Positions 47,546 through 56,277 of a stretch of 61,095 nucleotides of DNA are shown here, piece by piece; the first letter of the stretch is position 1; every line of letters begins with the position of its first letter. The stretch spans positions 1-61,095 of the forward strand of contig DATLXU010000072.1 in NCBI GenBank assembly GCA_035575515.1. Reading direction: 5' to 3'. The stretch is from DATLXU01 sp035575515 (GTDB taxonomy: Bacteria > Acidobacteriota > Blastocatellia > UBA7656). The notes under the pieces were generated by a model. The model had not been told where the DNA came from, did no database searches, and worked only from the letters and a program-made list of their open reading frames with translations. The translations under genes were made by a program, and so were the position numbers.

Positions 47546-49414
47546 ATGAAGACCAGAGTTTCAATAATCATCGCGCTTTTGTTCGCTCTCATTTTGCCCG
47601 CAGTGGCCTTGCCGCAGGTCGAAAATCGCGCGCGCCTCTTAATTCAGGAGCAGGCGCGCGGCGCGGCAAACGCCAGTGCAGCGAAATCAGATTATTCCCC
47701 GTTCAATTCATCGCCTCGCCCGCGCGCAGAATATAGCTCGTCAACCTCTGCCGGGAGCGCAACTATAGAATCGGTCGTCCCGCGCGATGGCTTGCAACTC
47801 TATGTTGAGATTCGAAGCGAGTGGCTTGCGCAACTTGCGCAGTCGGCGTCGGCGCTTGCTCCGCTGATGAAGATGTTCACGGGGTCGGCCAAAGTTTCTT
47901 CGCAAGACTTCGTCGCGTTTGCCGTAAGCCAGATGAGCGCGCTCGCGCAGTCGAGGTTCGCGCTTGTGAGCTACGATGGAAAAGGCGCAGCAGTCGTTGA
48001 AGCCTCTACCGCAAATGACGCCGAAGCGATTCGCATGGGCCTCGCGAAAATCTTCAGCAGCAAGTCGCCAACAGACGCAAACGCAATGGATGTGGCTTTG
48101 CGTGGACGAGTAGTAATCGCTGGCGAGCGCGCTACGGTCGCGAGGCTTGCCGAAGCAGAAGGCGCGCTCCCGATTGCGGAAGACCAAACGTTTATGAAAG
48201 CGCGCGAGCGGTTTGCGGGCGATCACTTCTTTGCTTACGCCGAGGTTGGCGCGATGCCGCTGTTTCCTACCGCGAGTGACGCGGGCCAGAGCGCGGCTTA
48301 CATGGCGGGCGCGCTCGCAGGGCTTGCGAGCCGTCCTTACGCTGTCGCGCTCGGTGGTTCGCTCGAAGGCGATATGGCTCGTGTGCGCGCCCTCGCTTTG
48401 TTCAATTCAAACAAGGGCGAAGGATTATTCGGCGGCCTTTTCTCATCAGATTCGCCGGTGAATGAGCCGGCGGGTGCGAGCTTCGCCTCGCCAAACGCAG
48501 ATCTTTTTATTGATGTGATGCTCGATTGGGACAAGCTCTACGATTCAATTCAATCAATGTTCGCCACCGCAGCCGGAGCGATGGGCGACGCGCAACTAAA
48601 TGGCGGAATGGCGGGCGGCGATCTTTTTGCTATGGTCGAATCGCAGCTTGGCTTCAGCATAAAATATGATTTGCTCCCGACGCTTGGAAGAGAGCTATCA
48701 ATCTCTTTTGCGGATTTCAGCAAGTTCGCAAAACCCGTCGTCCCGCAATCTGCGACTCCTGACGCTGGTATGCCATCGAGCCGTCCGGCAATTGGCTTGC
48801 CGCGCATTTTGATAGTTGCCGAGTTGCGCGACCCTGCGAAGTTCGAAAAACTTTTCACTCGCATTATTAGTCCTCCCAATCGTCCGCCCGCAGCGCTTTC
48901 GCAAGAGAGCTATCGCGGCGCGACAATCAAGTACCGTCCTTCGATAGCTTTCACGATAAGCAGGGGATTCTTTTTATTCGCGCCGTCGGTGGCCGAGATT
49001 CGCCGGGCGCTCGACGCTCGCGCCACGGGCAATTCGCTCGCTTCGACGGCGGAGTTTCGATCAGCCGTCGCAACTGAGGGCGCGACGATGCAGGCGTATA
49101 TCTCTTCAGGCATAGCGAATGGCTTTTTGAAATCGGCGCTGGCGCAAGCGGCGAAATCGAATGCGGCGTTGCAGGACTTCAAACCTGCGGCGATGCGCTT
49201 GCGCTCTGGGATAGGCTTGACGATGAAGCCCGATCCTGAAGGGCTGACGATTGAGATGCGCGTGCCGACCGACCTCGTTTTGATGGCGCTCGCCTCGGTG
49301 GCGACTGCGAAGCCCGCGCCTTACGGAATAACAACATCAGGTCAGCGCCGTTCAGGTAGTCGCAGAACGCCGACGCTGACTACGGATGACGTCACGATGA
49401 CGCGCAAACCATAG
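47546..49414 (+). CDS. Large secreted protein of unknown function (DUF3352-like)
   Basis: 622 residues from ATG 47546, with CAGGAGC upstream. The signal peptide is clear (MKTRVSIIIALLFALILPAV). The mature protein shows the alternating alpha/beta style of DUF3352-type proteins: GLQLYVEIRSEWLAQLAQSA, FALVSYDGKGAAVVEASTAN, VVIAGERATVARLAEAEGA, then a second similar half (LPRILIVAELRDPAKFEKLF, FTISRGFFLFAPSVAEIRRA). This suggests two related domains. No catalytic motif is seen. The C-terminal ~30 residues are Ser/Thr/Arg-rich. The family name is a tentative recollection. Confidence 0.8.
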   Translation: MKTRVSIIIALLFALILPAVALPQVENRARLLIQEQARGAANASAAKSDYSPFNSSPRPRAEYSSSTSAGSATIESVVPRDGLQLYVEIRSEWLAQLAQSASALAPLMKMFTGSAKVSSQDFVAFAVSQMSALAQSRFALVSYDGKGAAVVEASTANDAEAIRMGLAKIFSSKSPTDANAMDVALRGRVVIAGERATVARLAEAEGALPIAEDQTFMKARERFAGDHFFAYAEVGAMPLFPTASDAGQSAAYMAGALAGLASRPYAVALGGSLEGDMARVRALALFNSNKGEGLFGGLFSSDSPVNEPAGASFASPNADLFIDVMLDWDKLYDSIQSMFATAAGAMGDAQLNGGMAGGDLFAMVESQLGFSIKYDLLPTLGRELSISFADFSKFAKPVVPQSATPDAGMPSSRPAIGLPRILIVAELRDPAKFEKLFTRIISPPNRPPAALSQESYRGATIKYRPSIAFTISRGFFLFAPSVAEIRRALDARATGNSLASTAEFRSAVATEGATMQAYISSGIANGFLKSALAQAAKSNAALQDFKPAAMRLRSGIGLTMKPDPEGLTIEMRVPTDLVLMALASVATAKPAPYGITTSGQRRSGSRRTPTLTTDDVTMTRKP

Positions 49415-49420
49415 CGAAAT

Positions 49421-49483
49421 GCAGAATGCGGATTTCGGATTAAAAACTGGAATTAAATCCGCAATCCGAAGTCCGCATTCTGC
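49421..49483. repeat. Heptamer-repeat hairpin (AATCCGC family) between convergent genes
   Basis: Left arm GCAGAATGCGGATTTCGGATT (49421-49441); right arm AATCCGC-AATCCGA-AGTCCGC-ATTCTGC (49456-49483). It lies exactly between two convergent genes and could serve both as terminator. Confidence 0.85.
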
Positions 49484-49485
49484 AA

Positions 49486-50127
49486 TCAAGCCACGCCTGC
49501 GAGTCGGATTATTCCGCGAGCGCGCTCGGCTATCGCAGCGTAATTCTCATTCTGCAAATCGCCGCGCGTGAACAATCGGCTCCCAACCTTTATTGCAATC
49601 GCTCCTGCGCTGAAGTAATCAACTATGTTGTCAGGCCCGACACCGCCCGCCGTCACAATACGAACATCGGTCATCCGCGACGTGAGCGAGCGAAGATACT
49701 CAGGCCCGCCGAAAAGCGATGCGGGGAACAGGGTCACAAGGGGCGCGCCTAATGAGTGCGCGGCTGCAACTTCGGTTGGTGTGAGCGCGCCCGCAACGGG
49801 CGGCACTCGATGACGGCGGCAGGCTTCAACAAGCGGCGGGCTTGTGTGCGGCGTTGCGATGAACTGTGCGCCGCTTTTGATTGCGCGGTCTATCTGCTCG
49901 TAGCTCATCACGGAGCCTGCGCCGATTGTCGCGCGGTCGCCGTACTTGCGCCGCAGGTCCGAGATGACGCGAAAGCTGCCCGGCGTGGCGAGCGCAATTT
50001 CGATGAGCTTGACGCCGCCCATTATCGCCGCTTCAGCCGCGCGCAATGCAACTTCGGCAGACGGAGCATGCACTTCGGCAAATACGCGAAAGTCTGTAGC
50101 CAGCCTGATTAATTCGGAATCTTTCAT
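49486..50127 (-). CDS. KDPG/KHG aldolase-family protein lacking the Schiff-base lysine
   Basis: 213 residues. The fold is plainly that of 2-dehydro-3-deoxyphosphogluconate aldolase: AAEAAIMGGVKLIEIALATP, GDRATIGAGSVMSYEQIDRA, SGAQFIATPHTSPPLVEAC, PPVAGALTPTEVAAAHSLGA, TAGGVGPDNIVDYFSAGAIA. Where the E. coli enzyme has FKFFPA with the Schiff-base lysine, this protein has VTLFPA, a threonine. The substrate arginine of TLRT is replaced too (ALAT). The glutamate in IEIAL is kept. It is therefore unlikely to be a normal class I aldolase and may have another activity or be a binding protein. It is probably in one unit with the upstream cyclase-family gene. Confidence 0.88.
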   Translation of the reverse strand: MKDSELIRLATDFRVFAEVHAPSAEVALRAAEAAIMGGVKLIEIALATPGSFRVISDLRRKYGDRATIGAGSVMSYEQIDRAIKSGAQFIATPHTSPPLVEACRRHRVPPVAGALTPTEVAAAHSLGAPLVTLFPASLFGGPEYLRSLTSRMTDVRIVTAGGVGPDNIVDYFSAGAIAIKVGSRLFTRGDLQNENYAAIAERARGIIRLAGVA

Positions 50128-50131
50128 GGCG

Positions 50132-50264
50132 GTTGTCAGTTGCCAGCGTCAGTTCTCAGTTGTTGTCGCTAAAATGACGAGGCCTTGAAAGTGGCTCCCA
50201 GAGCCTATTACAAGACAATCATCCTTTCGACCAGCAACTGACAACTGGTAACTGGCTACTGCTT
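50132..50264 (-). repeat. Heptamer-repeat hairpin (TTGTCAG family)
   Basis: Left arm GGTTGTCAGTTGCCAG and following words (50131-50168); right arm CAGCAACTGACAACTGG and TAACTGG-CTACTGC (50232-50262). It sits between two minus-strand genes. The stop codon and penultimate codon of the upstream cyclase gene fall in the right arm. Confidence 0.8.
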
Positions 50265-50879
50265 AAGCACCACGCGAGCGGGCGCGCCGTCGCCGTCCTT
50301 GACCTTCAACGGCAAACAGATCATCTCGTAATCACCCGGCTCGACCTCGCGCAGGTCAAGCCCTTCGATTATCACCGTGCCCGCTTCGAGCAGAGTTATG
50401 TGCGTCGTGAATTCTTTCGAGCCGAATTTCTCAACCGACAGGTAATCAATGCCTACGACCTTGATGCCGTCGTTGACAAGCGCGCGGGCCGCGCCCGGCG
50501 TTATGTAAACGAAATCTTCCGCGAATTTATTTTGATTCCAGAGGTATGAATTGCGCGTCTTGAACAACACGCGCGCGTCAGCCGTGAAATCGAATTCTTC
50601 GAGCACCGCTTCGTCAATGCGCGGAGCGGTCACTTCTACGACTCGGGCGCGACCAATCAAAAGCTCAAGCGGCAGGTTGTCAACCGTCGCGCCTTTTTCC
50701 AAAAAGTGAAACGGCGCGTCAACGTGAGTCCCCGTGTGTGAGCCGAAGCTGTAGCGGCTCAGGTTCGCTTTGGCATCGTTTTTGTCTATCGTTGTTTTGC
50801 GCTCGATTCTAACCGACGGATCGCCGGGATAGATGACCATGTCTTTCGAGATCGGAATTGTTACGTCGTAAATCCTCAT
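50256..50879 (-). CDS. Cyclase-family metal amidohydrolase (kynurenine formamidase-like)
   Basis: 207 residues. The start is the ATG at 50879, preceded by AAAGG. The metal-binding signature is SHTGTHVDAPFHFLEKGATV (HxGTHxDxPxH). Other family landmarks are IYDVTIPISKDMVIYPGDPS, FKTRNSYLWNQ, AGTVIIEGLDLREVEPGDYE and a final LKVKDGDGAPARVVL. Members hydrolyse N-formylkynurenine or related amides and lactones. The substrate cannot be fixed because no tryptophan-degradation genes are nearby. It is followed on the same strand by the KDPG-aldolase-like gene. The last codons come from a heptamer element. Confidence 0.9.
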   Translation of the reverse strand: MRIYDVTIPISKDMVIYPGDPSVRIERKTTIDKNDAKANLSRYSFGSHTGTHVDAPFHFLEKGATVDNLPLELLIGRARVVEVTAPRIDEAVLEEFDFTADARVLFKTRNSYLWNQNKFAEDFVYITPGAARALVNDGIKVVGIDYLSVEKFGSKEFTTHITLLEAGTVIIEGLDLREVEPGDYEMICLPLKVKDGDGAPARVVLKQ

Positions 50880-51043
50880 TGCCCACTTGCCTTTCTAGCG
50901 TCGCACGTATGCTATGCGGCTGTACCCATGCTTGTCAAATCAGCAGGCGGTGGACTGAAGGCAGTTATGGTTGACGAAGAATGTTGGAACCATAGTGATG
51001 ATGGCAATGAGCTTCAGGTGAGTGGTCACATCCATTCAACTTG

Positions 51044-51077
51044 CTGCCTACTGCCTACCGCTTTCTGCCCGCTGCCT
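51044..51077 (-). repeat. Heptamer-repeat tract (CTGCCTA family) overlapping the 3' end of the transglutaminase gene
   Basis: CTGCCTA-CTGCCTA-CCGCTTT-CTGCCCG-CTGCC on the plus strand. The stop codon at 51055-51057 and the last residues (AGRKR) of the minus-strand gene are read from it. No opposing arm is obvious. Confidence 0.75.
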
Positions 51078-53340
51078 TTTTCAGCTCATTCAACAAATCA
51101 GAGACTCGGCGCACTTCAGAATCGTCAAGAGCGCCGCCGCCGAAACGAACGCGATTGTATAAAGCGGTGATTTCATGAATCTGATCTAGGCCCGAAGCGG
51201 CGGCGAATTCCATAGGCGTTTGGTCGGGAGCTTTCACAAGCCCCGCGCGGCTCGCTATCCTCAGCATCTGCGCGTAAAACAACACAGCCGATTCGCGCCT
51301 GTCGCGCTCGATTAGTCTCTTGCTTCGCCACCTCGGCAGCACGAACAGCCTGTGCCACCAAGGACCGTAGCCCGTGGGCGCGACCAGCCGCCGCTTCCTG
51401 TACAGCAAAAATATGTAGACGGCGCCGAGCGCCGCAAACAATGCCGCAATCATCGCAACCAGTTTCGCGACATCGCCCGCGCTCCAGTCGTGGCGGATGA
51501 ACATCACGCTCACAACGTTCATCAGCCATCGCTTCGCGTCCCGGTAGTAGATGAGCAATCGGTCTTTCAGCGCGACGAGCTTGCGATTAATGCTGCCGAT
51601 TAAAGAAGCCTGCTCGCTGCTGTCGAGCGTCACGATGTAGTCGAGCCAGAACACTTCGAGCGCGTCCATGTGTTTTCTGAACCACGCAAGCAGCCCTCCG
51701 CCCGAATAATCGTTGATGCCCGCCGAAGGCGTAGGATCAAATTCAATCCACGAATCGCTGTGAGGGAAGTATGCTTCGACCCACGAGTGAGCGTCGCTCT
51801 CGCGCACGGTGTAGAGATTGCTCACATCGTTGTACTCGCCCATCTGAAATCCGTTCACGATGCGCGCGGGGATGTCGAGCGTGCGAAGCATAATCACCAT
51901 CGCGGTCGCGAAGTATTCGCAGTGGCCTTCGCGCGTCTCGAATAAAAACTCCGCGAGCGGGTCGCCCGTCGTCGGCTTCAAATCGAGCGAGTACTGAAAC
52001 TGAGTCCTCAAAAAACTTTCAATCGCGCGGACTTTATCGTAGGGTGACGGCGCGTTGCGCGTTATCTCGCGCGCCAGTTGTGCGATGCGCGGATCAATGC
52101 GGCGCGGAAGTTGAAGGTAACGCTGGCGAATCTGTTCAGGGGCGAGCGCGGGCGAATCCAGTTTGAGTTCCTGCTCGCTCGGCTGGCTAACGTCGGACAC
52201 AACCGTGTAAGCCATGCGCCCTTTGATAAAAGGAGATGAGAGCGCGCTCGTGAAGGTGTCTTTGTTGAGCGCGGCAACCGGCCCGCTGAAACGAATCGCC
52301 CTTTGAGCGGCAAAAATGACAGGCGTTTGTAGCGGCTCAAGAAATATCTTCTGCTCGATCAACGTGGGACGGGCGCGCGGCTGCTCGCCGAGCGGATAAA
52401 CGTAATCGGAGGCGGCTTCCTTTTCCGAACTTTCGCCGCTTATGATTCGGCCCTGCTTGAGTTCCTGAATTCGCTTCTCGATTGACCACACGCTCCACGA
52501 GCGCCCATCGTAGCGTTCGAGCGCGACGCCGCGCCAGCGGAGATATTTCGGCGGCGCGGTGTTGAGTTGCACGCGCATTACGATGCGCTGGCTCTTTTTG
52601 ATAGAAGCTACATCGCCGAGCGAAACTTTATCGGAAAAGCCTGAGATTGCCGCGCTGTCGCCTGAGCCGCGAACCACGCCGCCGCCGAAGCGCGGAATCA
52701 GAAAGAATAACGGCAGCGTGAAGGCTGCAACCATTATGATCTGGGCGAACGACGCGCCAACCAGATAACGCACGCGCGAGCGGTGCGAGCTTGCGCGAGC
52801 CGCATCGCGCGCAGGCTTTCTCTCGTAGCGTTTCGGGCGCAGCTTGATTCGCGTGATTACTTCTTCGTCAAGCGCGGCGATTTCGCGGCGAGCGCGGCGT
52901 ATTTCGAACGCGGCGAGCGTTGAGATAAAGAAGAACAAAAACGTGATGAGCGATGCGACGAACGTGGCGTTGATTGTTAGCCCCGCGGTCAGAAGCATCT
53001 GGAAGAATGCGATTATGTAAAGGAATATCCAGTCACGGTCGCGCTTCGGCTGGAGGAGCTTCACCGCCGAAGCAAACAGCGTCAGGTGAATGAGTGCGAC
53101 GACGCGCGTATTCAAAATCATCACATCGAGAACGAGGAATGGTACATAAGCGACTGGCAGTATGCGCCACAGCCACTCGCGCCGCCGTCGCTCGGCGTTG
53201 CGCCTGTCGCGGTAGAAGCTCACCACAAGCGCAATCAGGTAGAGCGCAATCGAAGCTGCGTCAAGGTTGTCCGTCAGCGCCAGCGTCGCAAACGCCGTCG
53301 CCACGAGCGCGTATGATGTTGTCGTGAAGTACTTGTCCAT
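51055..53340 (-). CDS. TgpA-type membrane transglutaminase (DUF3488 + transglutaminase + DUF4129)
   Basis: 761 residues from ATG 53340; upstream codons lie in a heptamer repeat. The N-terminal DUF3488 region has several membrane helices (YALVATAFATLALTDNLDAA, VVALIHLTLFASAVKLLQP, FLYIIAFFQMLLTAGLTINA, FLFFFISTLAAFEIR), then a periplasmic transglutaminase domain. Its catalytic triad is visible: Cys in TREGHCEYFATAMVIMLRTL, His in DAHSWVEAYFP, Asp in SWIEFDPTPSAG. One more helix (VAMIAALFAALGAVYIFLL) precedes a cytoplasmic DUF4129 tail. It forms a classic cluster with DUF58 and MoxR upstream on the same strand. Confidence 0.93.
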   Translation of the reverse strand: MDKYFTTTSYALVATAFATLALTDNLDAASIALYLIALVVSFYRDRRNAERRRREWLWRILPVAYVPFLVLDVMILNTRVVALIHLTLFASAVKLLQPKRDRDWIFLYIIAFFQMLLTAGLTINATFVASLITFLFFFISTLAAFEIRRARREIAALDEEVITRIKLRPKRYERKPARDAARASSHRSRVRYLVGASFAQIIMVAAFTLPLFFLIPRFGGGVVRGSGDSAAISGFSDKVSLGDVASIKKSQRIVMRVQLNTAPPKYLRWRGVALERYDGRSWSVWSIEKRIQELKQGRIISGESSEKEAASDYVYPLGEQPRARPTLIEQKIFLEPLQTPVIFAAQRAIRFSGPVAALNKDTFTSALSSPFIKGRMAYTVVSDVSQPSEQELKLDSPALAPEQIRQRYLQLPRRIDPRIAQLAREITRNAPSPYDKVRAIESFLRTQFQYSLDLKPTTGDPLAEFLFETREGHCEYFATAMVIMLRTLDIPARIVNGFQMGEYNDVSNLYTVRESDAHSWVEAYFPHSDSWIEFDPTPSAGINDYSGGGLLAWFRKHMDALEVFWLDYIVTLDSSEQASLIGSINRKLVALKDRLLIYYRDAKRWLMNVVSVMFIRHDWSAGDVAKLVAMIAALFAALGAVYIFLLYRKRRLVAPTGYGPWWHRLFVLPRWRSKRLIERDRRESAVLFYAQMLRIASRAGLVKAPDQTPMEFAAASGLDQIHEITALYNRVRFGGGALDDSEVRRVSDLLNELKKAAGRKR

Positions 53341-53346
53341 CTTTCG

Positions 53347-53447
53347 AGGGATGAGGGATGAAGGATGAAAAGGATTTGCAATCTCGCGCCTCAACTCAGA
53401 AATGTGAGATTCGGCAGCTCTCTTTCATCCTTCATCCCTCATCCTTT
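53347..53447 (-). repeat. Heptamer-repeat hairpin (GGGATGA family)
   Basis: Left arm GGGATGA-GGGATGA-AGGATGA (53347-53376); right arm TTCATCC-TTCATCC-CTCATCC (53422-53447). It fills the gap between the DUF58 and transglutaminase genes, both on the minus strand, so it lies in the leader of the latter. Confidence 0.85.
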
Positions 53448-53448
53448 A

Positions 53449-55062
53449 CTAAAGGTCGTCCATAAAGACGACGTGCGCACTGCGCCACACGTGCGCAGGA
53501 ATAGTTCCCTTAGCCGCGCTCGTTATCAGCACTTTGAATCGCCGCTCATCGCCAAGCACGGGCAACTCGTCAATCAATCGCCACGCAATGCCGCCATTTC
53601 TTCTCGTCGGCACTGTCACGTTCGTGTCTTCGGGGTGCTGTTGCTCTACGGAGTCGCGAGTGCGTTTGATGAAGCCCCACCATCGCCGCCTTTTTTCCAT
53701 CGCCTGCTCGTCATCCGCCGGTTGCGCGGTCGGCTGAATCATGGCGAGCGAGCGCAGTATCTTGTATAGGTGCTCGTAGCCCGACCCTGATTTCACGTTG
53801 AGCTTTTCGTTCGTCGTTACAAGCTCAACGTCGGAGCGTTCGAGTATGAAATGATTCGCAAGCGACGCGGCCATCTCGATAGCGCGCTCGAATTTTTCCT
53901 GAAACTCCTGCGCCGCTTTTGCATCGTGATGGTCGGCTGATTGCTCAGCTTGCGCGCTCTGTGCCGCAAGATGATGCGCGAACGTGTCGAAGACGATAGT
54001 CAATCTTCGCTCGTCTTCGCGCGTGTGCTCGCGCACCATCATCGTCATTGACTTGGCGGTCGCCTTCCAATCAATGTTGCGCAGTTGATCTGACGGATGA
54101 TAGCGGCGAATGCTGTAGAGGTCGTCGCCTGAGCCGCGCGCGTGGCTCTGAACCTGTCCGGCGAGCATAGGAAGCGCGTGATAAAAATCGTCGAGCGGCT
54201 GCGGCTTCGGATAGACGACTATCTCGCCGCGCGCGTCAATCCTTCGCCACTTCTTGAAAAAGCCCGCCGGAAATTTAGTGGCCAATCGAAAGCCCGTTAT
54301 CGGGTAACGCCCGCGCCGCTTGAAGGTGTGTTCAATCCGCTGGCGCACGCTTGAGCGCGCGGGCGCCAGTACGAAATAGGCCAGCTTGCCCAGACCGCTT
54401 GCGCTCTGCGATGCGGGGACGCCGATACGCGGCGACGCGGTGACCGCCCCATTTTTTGCGCCTCTCTGGCTTTTGCTCAGGTTGACTGTTGTTTCTGTGC
54501 CATTCTTTTCTGCCGCCGTGTCGCCGCGTCGCTGCGTCGCCGCGTCGTTCGCATCTTCCGACAGCGCTTCAATCACGAGACTGTAACTGGGCATCAGCCG
54601 TTTGTGATTCGTCAGCGTGACGGTGATGCTTGCGGCTTCGCCCGCGAATACGTGATCGGGGAATCTGAGTTGCACGGACATATCCGCGAGCGACACGCGC
54701 GCAATCAGGTTTGCCGCGATTAAAAATGCGAGCATCGCTGACAGCACGAGGTAAAGAAGATTGTTAGCCGTGTTCCACGCGGCGAATCCGATGACGAATA
54801 GAAAGATTATAAAGAGCAACCCTTCGAGCGTGACCGATGTTCGGATTGCGAAGCGCAGGAATTCGAGCCGCACATTTCGCGCGAGTCGCGGGATGATATA
54901 GAGCGCGCCTCCGAGCGCAAGCAATAGCGAGACGGCAGCCGCGATTGCGCCAAGCCGCCCATAGCCCTGCTCTGCCGCTACTGAGCTGAGCAGCGCGATG
55001 ACGAAGGCTGCGCCCAGGAAGAAAAGTGTGATGAAGAAATCACGCCACGCCTGCCGATTCAT
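53449..55062 (-). CDS. DUF58 domain protein with in-frame repeat insertion
   Basis: 537 residues from ATG 55062. Two N-terminal membrane helices (DFFITLFFLGAAFVIALLSS, GAIAAAVSLLLALGGALYII) are followed by a second pair (TLEGLLFIIFLFVIGFAAWN, LLYLVLSAMLAFLIAANLIA). The beta-rich region comes next, then the DUF58 core with GSGDDLYSIRRYHPSDQLRN, IDWKATAKSMTMMVREHTRE and the vWA-like RLTIVFDTF. Residues about 171-216 (NDAATQRRGDTAAEKNG and on to ASPRIGVPASQ) interrupt the beta-rich domain. They are translated from an octamer inverted-repeat element. It is in one operon with MoxR (upstream) and the TgpA-like protein (downstream). Such clusters are implicated in folding or insertion of membrane/surface proteins. 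Confidence 0.92.
   Translation of the reverse strand: MNRQAWRDFFITLFFLGAAFVIALLSSVAAEQGYGRLGAIAAAVSLLLALGGALYIIPRLARNVRLEFLRFAIRTSVTLEGLLFIIFLFVIGFAAWNTANNLLYLVLSAMLAFLIAANLIARVSLADMSVQLRFPDHVFAGEAASITVTLTNHKRLMPSYSLVIEALSEDANDAATQRRGDTAAEKNGTETTVNLSKSQRGAKNGAVTASPRIGVPASQSASGLGKLAYFVLAPARSSVRQRIEHTFKRRGRYPITGFRLATKFPAGFFKKWRRIDARGEIVVYPKPQPLDDFYHALPMLAGQVQSHARGSGDDLYSIRRYHPSDQLRNIDWKATAKSMTMMVREHTREDERRLTIVFDTFAHHLAAQSAQAEQSADHHDAKAAQEFQEKFERAIEMAASLANHFILERSDVELVTTNEKLNVKSGSGYEHLYKILRSLAMIQPTAQPADDEQAMEKRRRWWGFIKRTRDSVEQQHPEDTNVTVPTRRNGGIAWRLIDELPVLGDERRFKVLITSAAKGTIPAHVWRSAHVVFMDDL
54410..54552 (-). repeat. Octamer inverted-repeat element inside the DUF58 gene
   Basis: Plus-strand left arm GGGGACGCCGATACGCGG and CGACGCGGTGAC (54415-54443); right arm GTGTCGCCGCGTCGCTGCG and TCGCCGCGTCGTTCGC (54518-54552). 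The unit is kin to the alr 5' element. It is translated in frame without a stop. Confidence 0.65.
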
Positions 55063-55069
55063 AACTACC

Positions 55070-56014
55070 TCAAAGCGGCACGTTGATCGTTTTGATTATC
55101 TCGTGGAGCGCGGCTTCAGCTTCATCGCTCCGGCGCAGCCCCGTCGAGTAGCGCGAGTTGACTACTATTCGATGAGCGAACACAGGGACGACCAGCCGCT
55201 TGATGTCATCAGGGATGACGTAGTCGCGCCCTTCGATGTAGGCGAGCGCCTGCGCGGCGTGATAGAGCGCGAGGCTCCCGCGCGGGCTGACTCCGAGATC
55301 GAGTATGTCGGCCTCGCGTGACGCGCGCACTATCTGGATGAGGTAATCAACGAGCGATTCGTCAACTGCGACCTCGCGCGCTTCGCGTTGAAGGCGCAGC
55401 ACGTCGTCGCTGTGCATGACGGGCGCGATGTGATCAACCATCGAGTTCAAAGTCTGCTGGCGGAGGATAACCTTTTCGTCTTCGGCATCGGGGTAGCCCA
55501 TGCGCAATCGCATCATAAAACGATCGAGCTGCGATTCGGGCAGCGGGTACGTGCCGTGATGCTCAATCGGGTTTTGCGTCGCGAGCACGATGAAGGGGCG
55601 CGGCAGGTGATAAGTCTGCTGCTCTACGGTTACGTGTCCTTCGGCCATCGCTTCGAGCAGGGCTGATTGGGTCTTGGGCGTCGTGCGGTTTATTTCGTCG
55701 GCTAGTATTACATTGGCGAATATCGGGCCGGGCTTGAACTCGAACGCGCCAGATTTTTGATTGAAGACTTCAAGACCTAAAATGTCCGAAGGCAGCATAT
55801 CTGAGGTAAATTGAATGCGCTGAAAAGTGCAATCGAACGAGCGCGCGAGCGCCTGCGCGAGCGTGGTTTTGCCGACGCCGGGAACGTCTTCGATAAGGAG
55901 GTGGCCGCCCGCAATCAGGGTGACGAGCGCAAGCTCAACCGTTTCGGACTTGCCGCGAATAACCGACTCGATTGTTGATTGGAGTTGTTCGATCTTCCCA
56001 GCGGTGCTGATCAC
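55070..56014 (-). CDS. MoxR-family AAA ATPase
   Basis: 314 residues from GTG 56014, with GCGAGG upstream. The MoxR AAA+ core is complete: Walker A HLLIEDVPGVGKTTLAQALA, QFTSDMLPSDILGLEVFN, Walker B VILADEINRTTPKTQSALLE, the sensor region VLATQNPIEHHGTYPLPESQ with LDRFMMRLRMGYP and sensor 2 in SPRGSLALYHAAQALA. MoxR ATPases act as chaperones for vWA-domain partners, here the DUF58 and TgpA-like proteins encoded eight bases and further downstream. It is divergent from the methyltransferase gene. Confidence 0.95.
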   Translation of the reverse strand: MISTAGKIEQLQSTIESVIRGKSETVELALVTLIAGGHLLIEDVPGVGKTTLAQALARSFDCTFQRIQFTSDMLPSDILGLEVFNQKSGAFEFKPGPIFANVILADEINRTTPKTQSALLEAMAEGHVTVEQQTYHLPRPFIVLATQNPIEHHGTYPLPESQLDRFMMRLRMGYPDAEDEKVILRQQTLNSMVDHIAPVMHSDDVLRLQREAREVAVDESLVDYLIQIVRASREADILDLGVSPRGSLALYHAAQALAYIEGRDYVIPDDIKRLVVPVFAHRIVVNSRYSTGLRRSDEAEAALHEIIKTINVPL

Positions 56015-56277
56015 TCAGTTGATCCTCGCTCAAGCTATTAGGGCGCAAGTAAAATCTAGCACAAATAAACGCCGCGCGTGAAGGAAAGTTGCATCGAGGC
56101 GGCGCATCACAGCTTCTTATATTTAGACTCGATGCGACTTCAGTTACAGGGTCGCTTTTCTTTCGGCGCTGTTGACTTGCGCGCGCGTTTGATATACAAC
56201 CAAACCCGTAATCATCTACCCGGAGAGTGGACGCCTTCTTGTGGGCACTAAAGAATTCAATATCAGGAGAATTCAAT

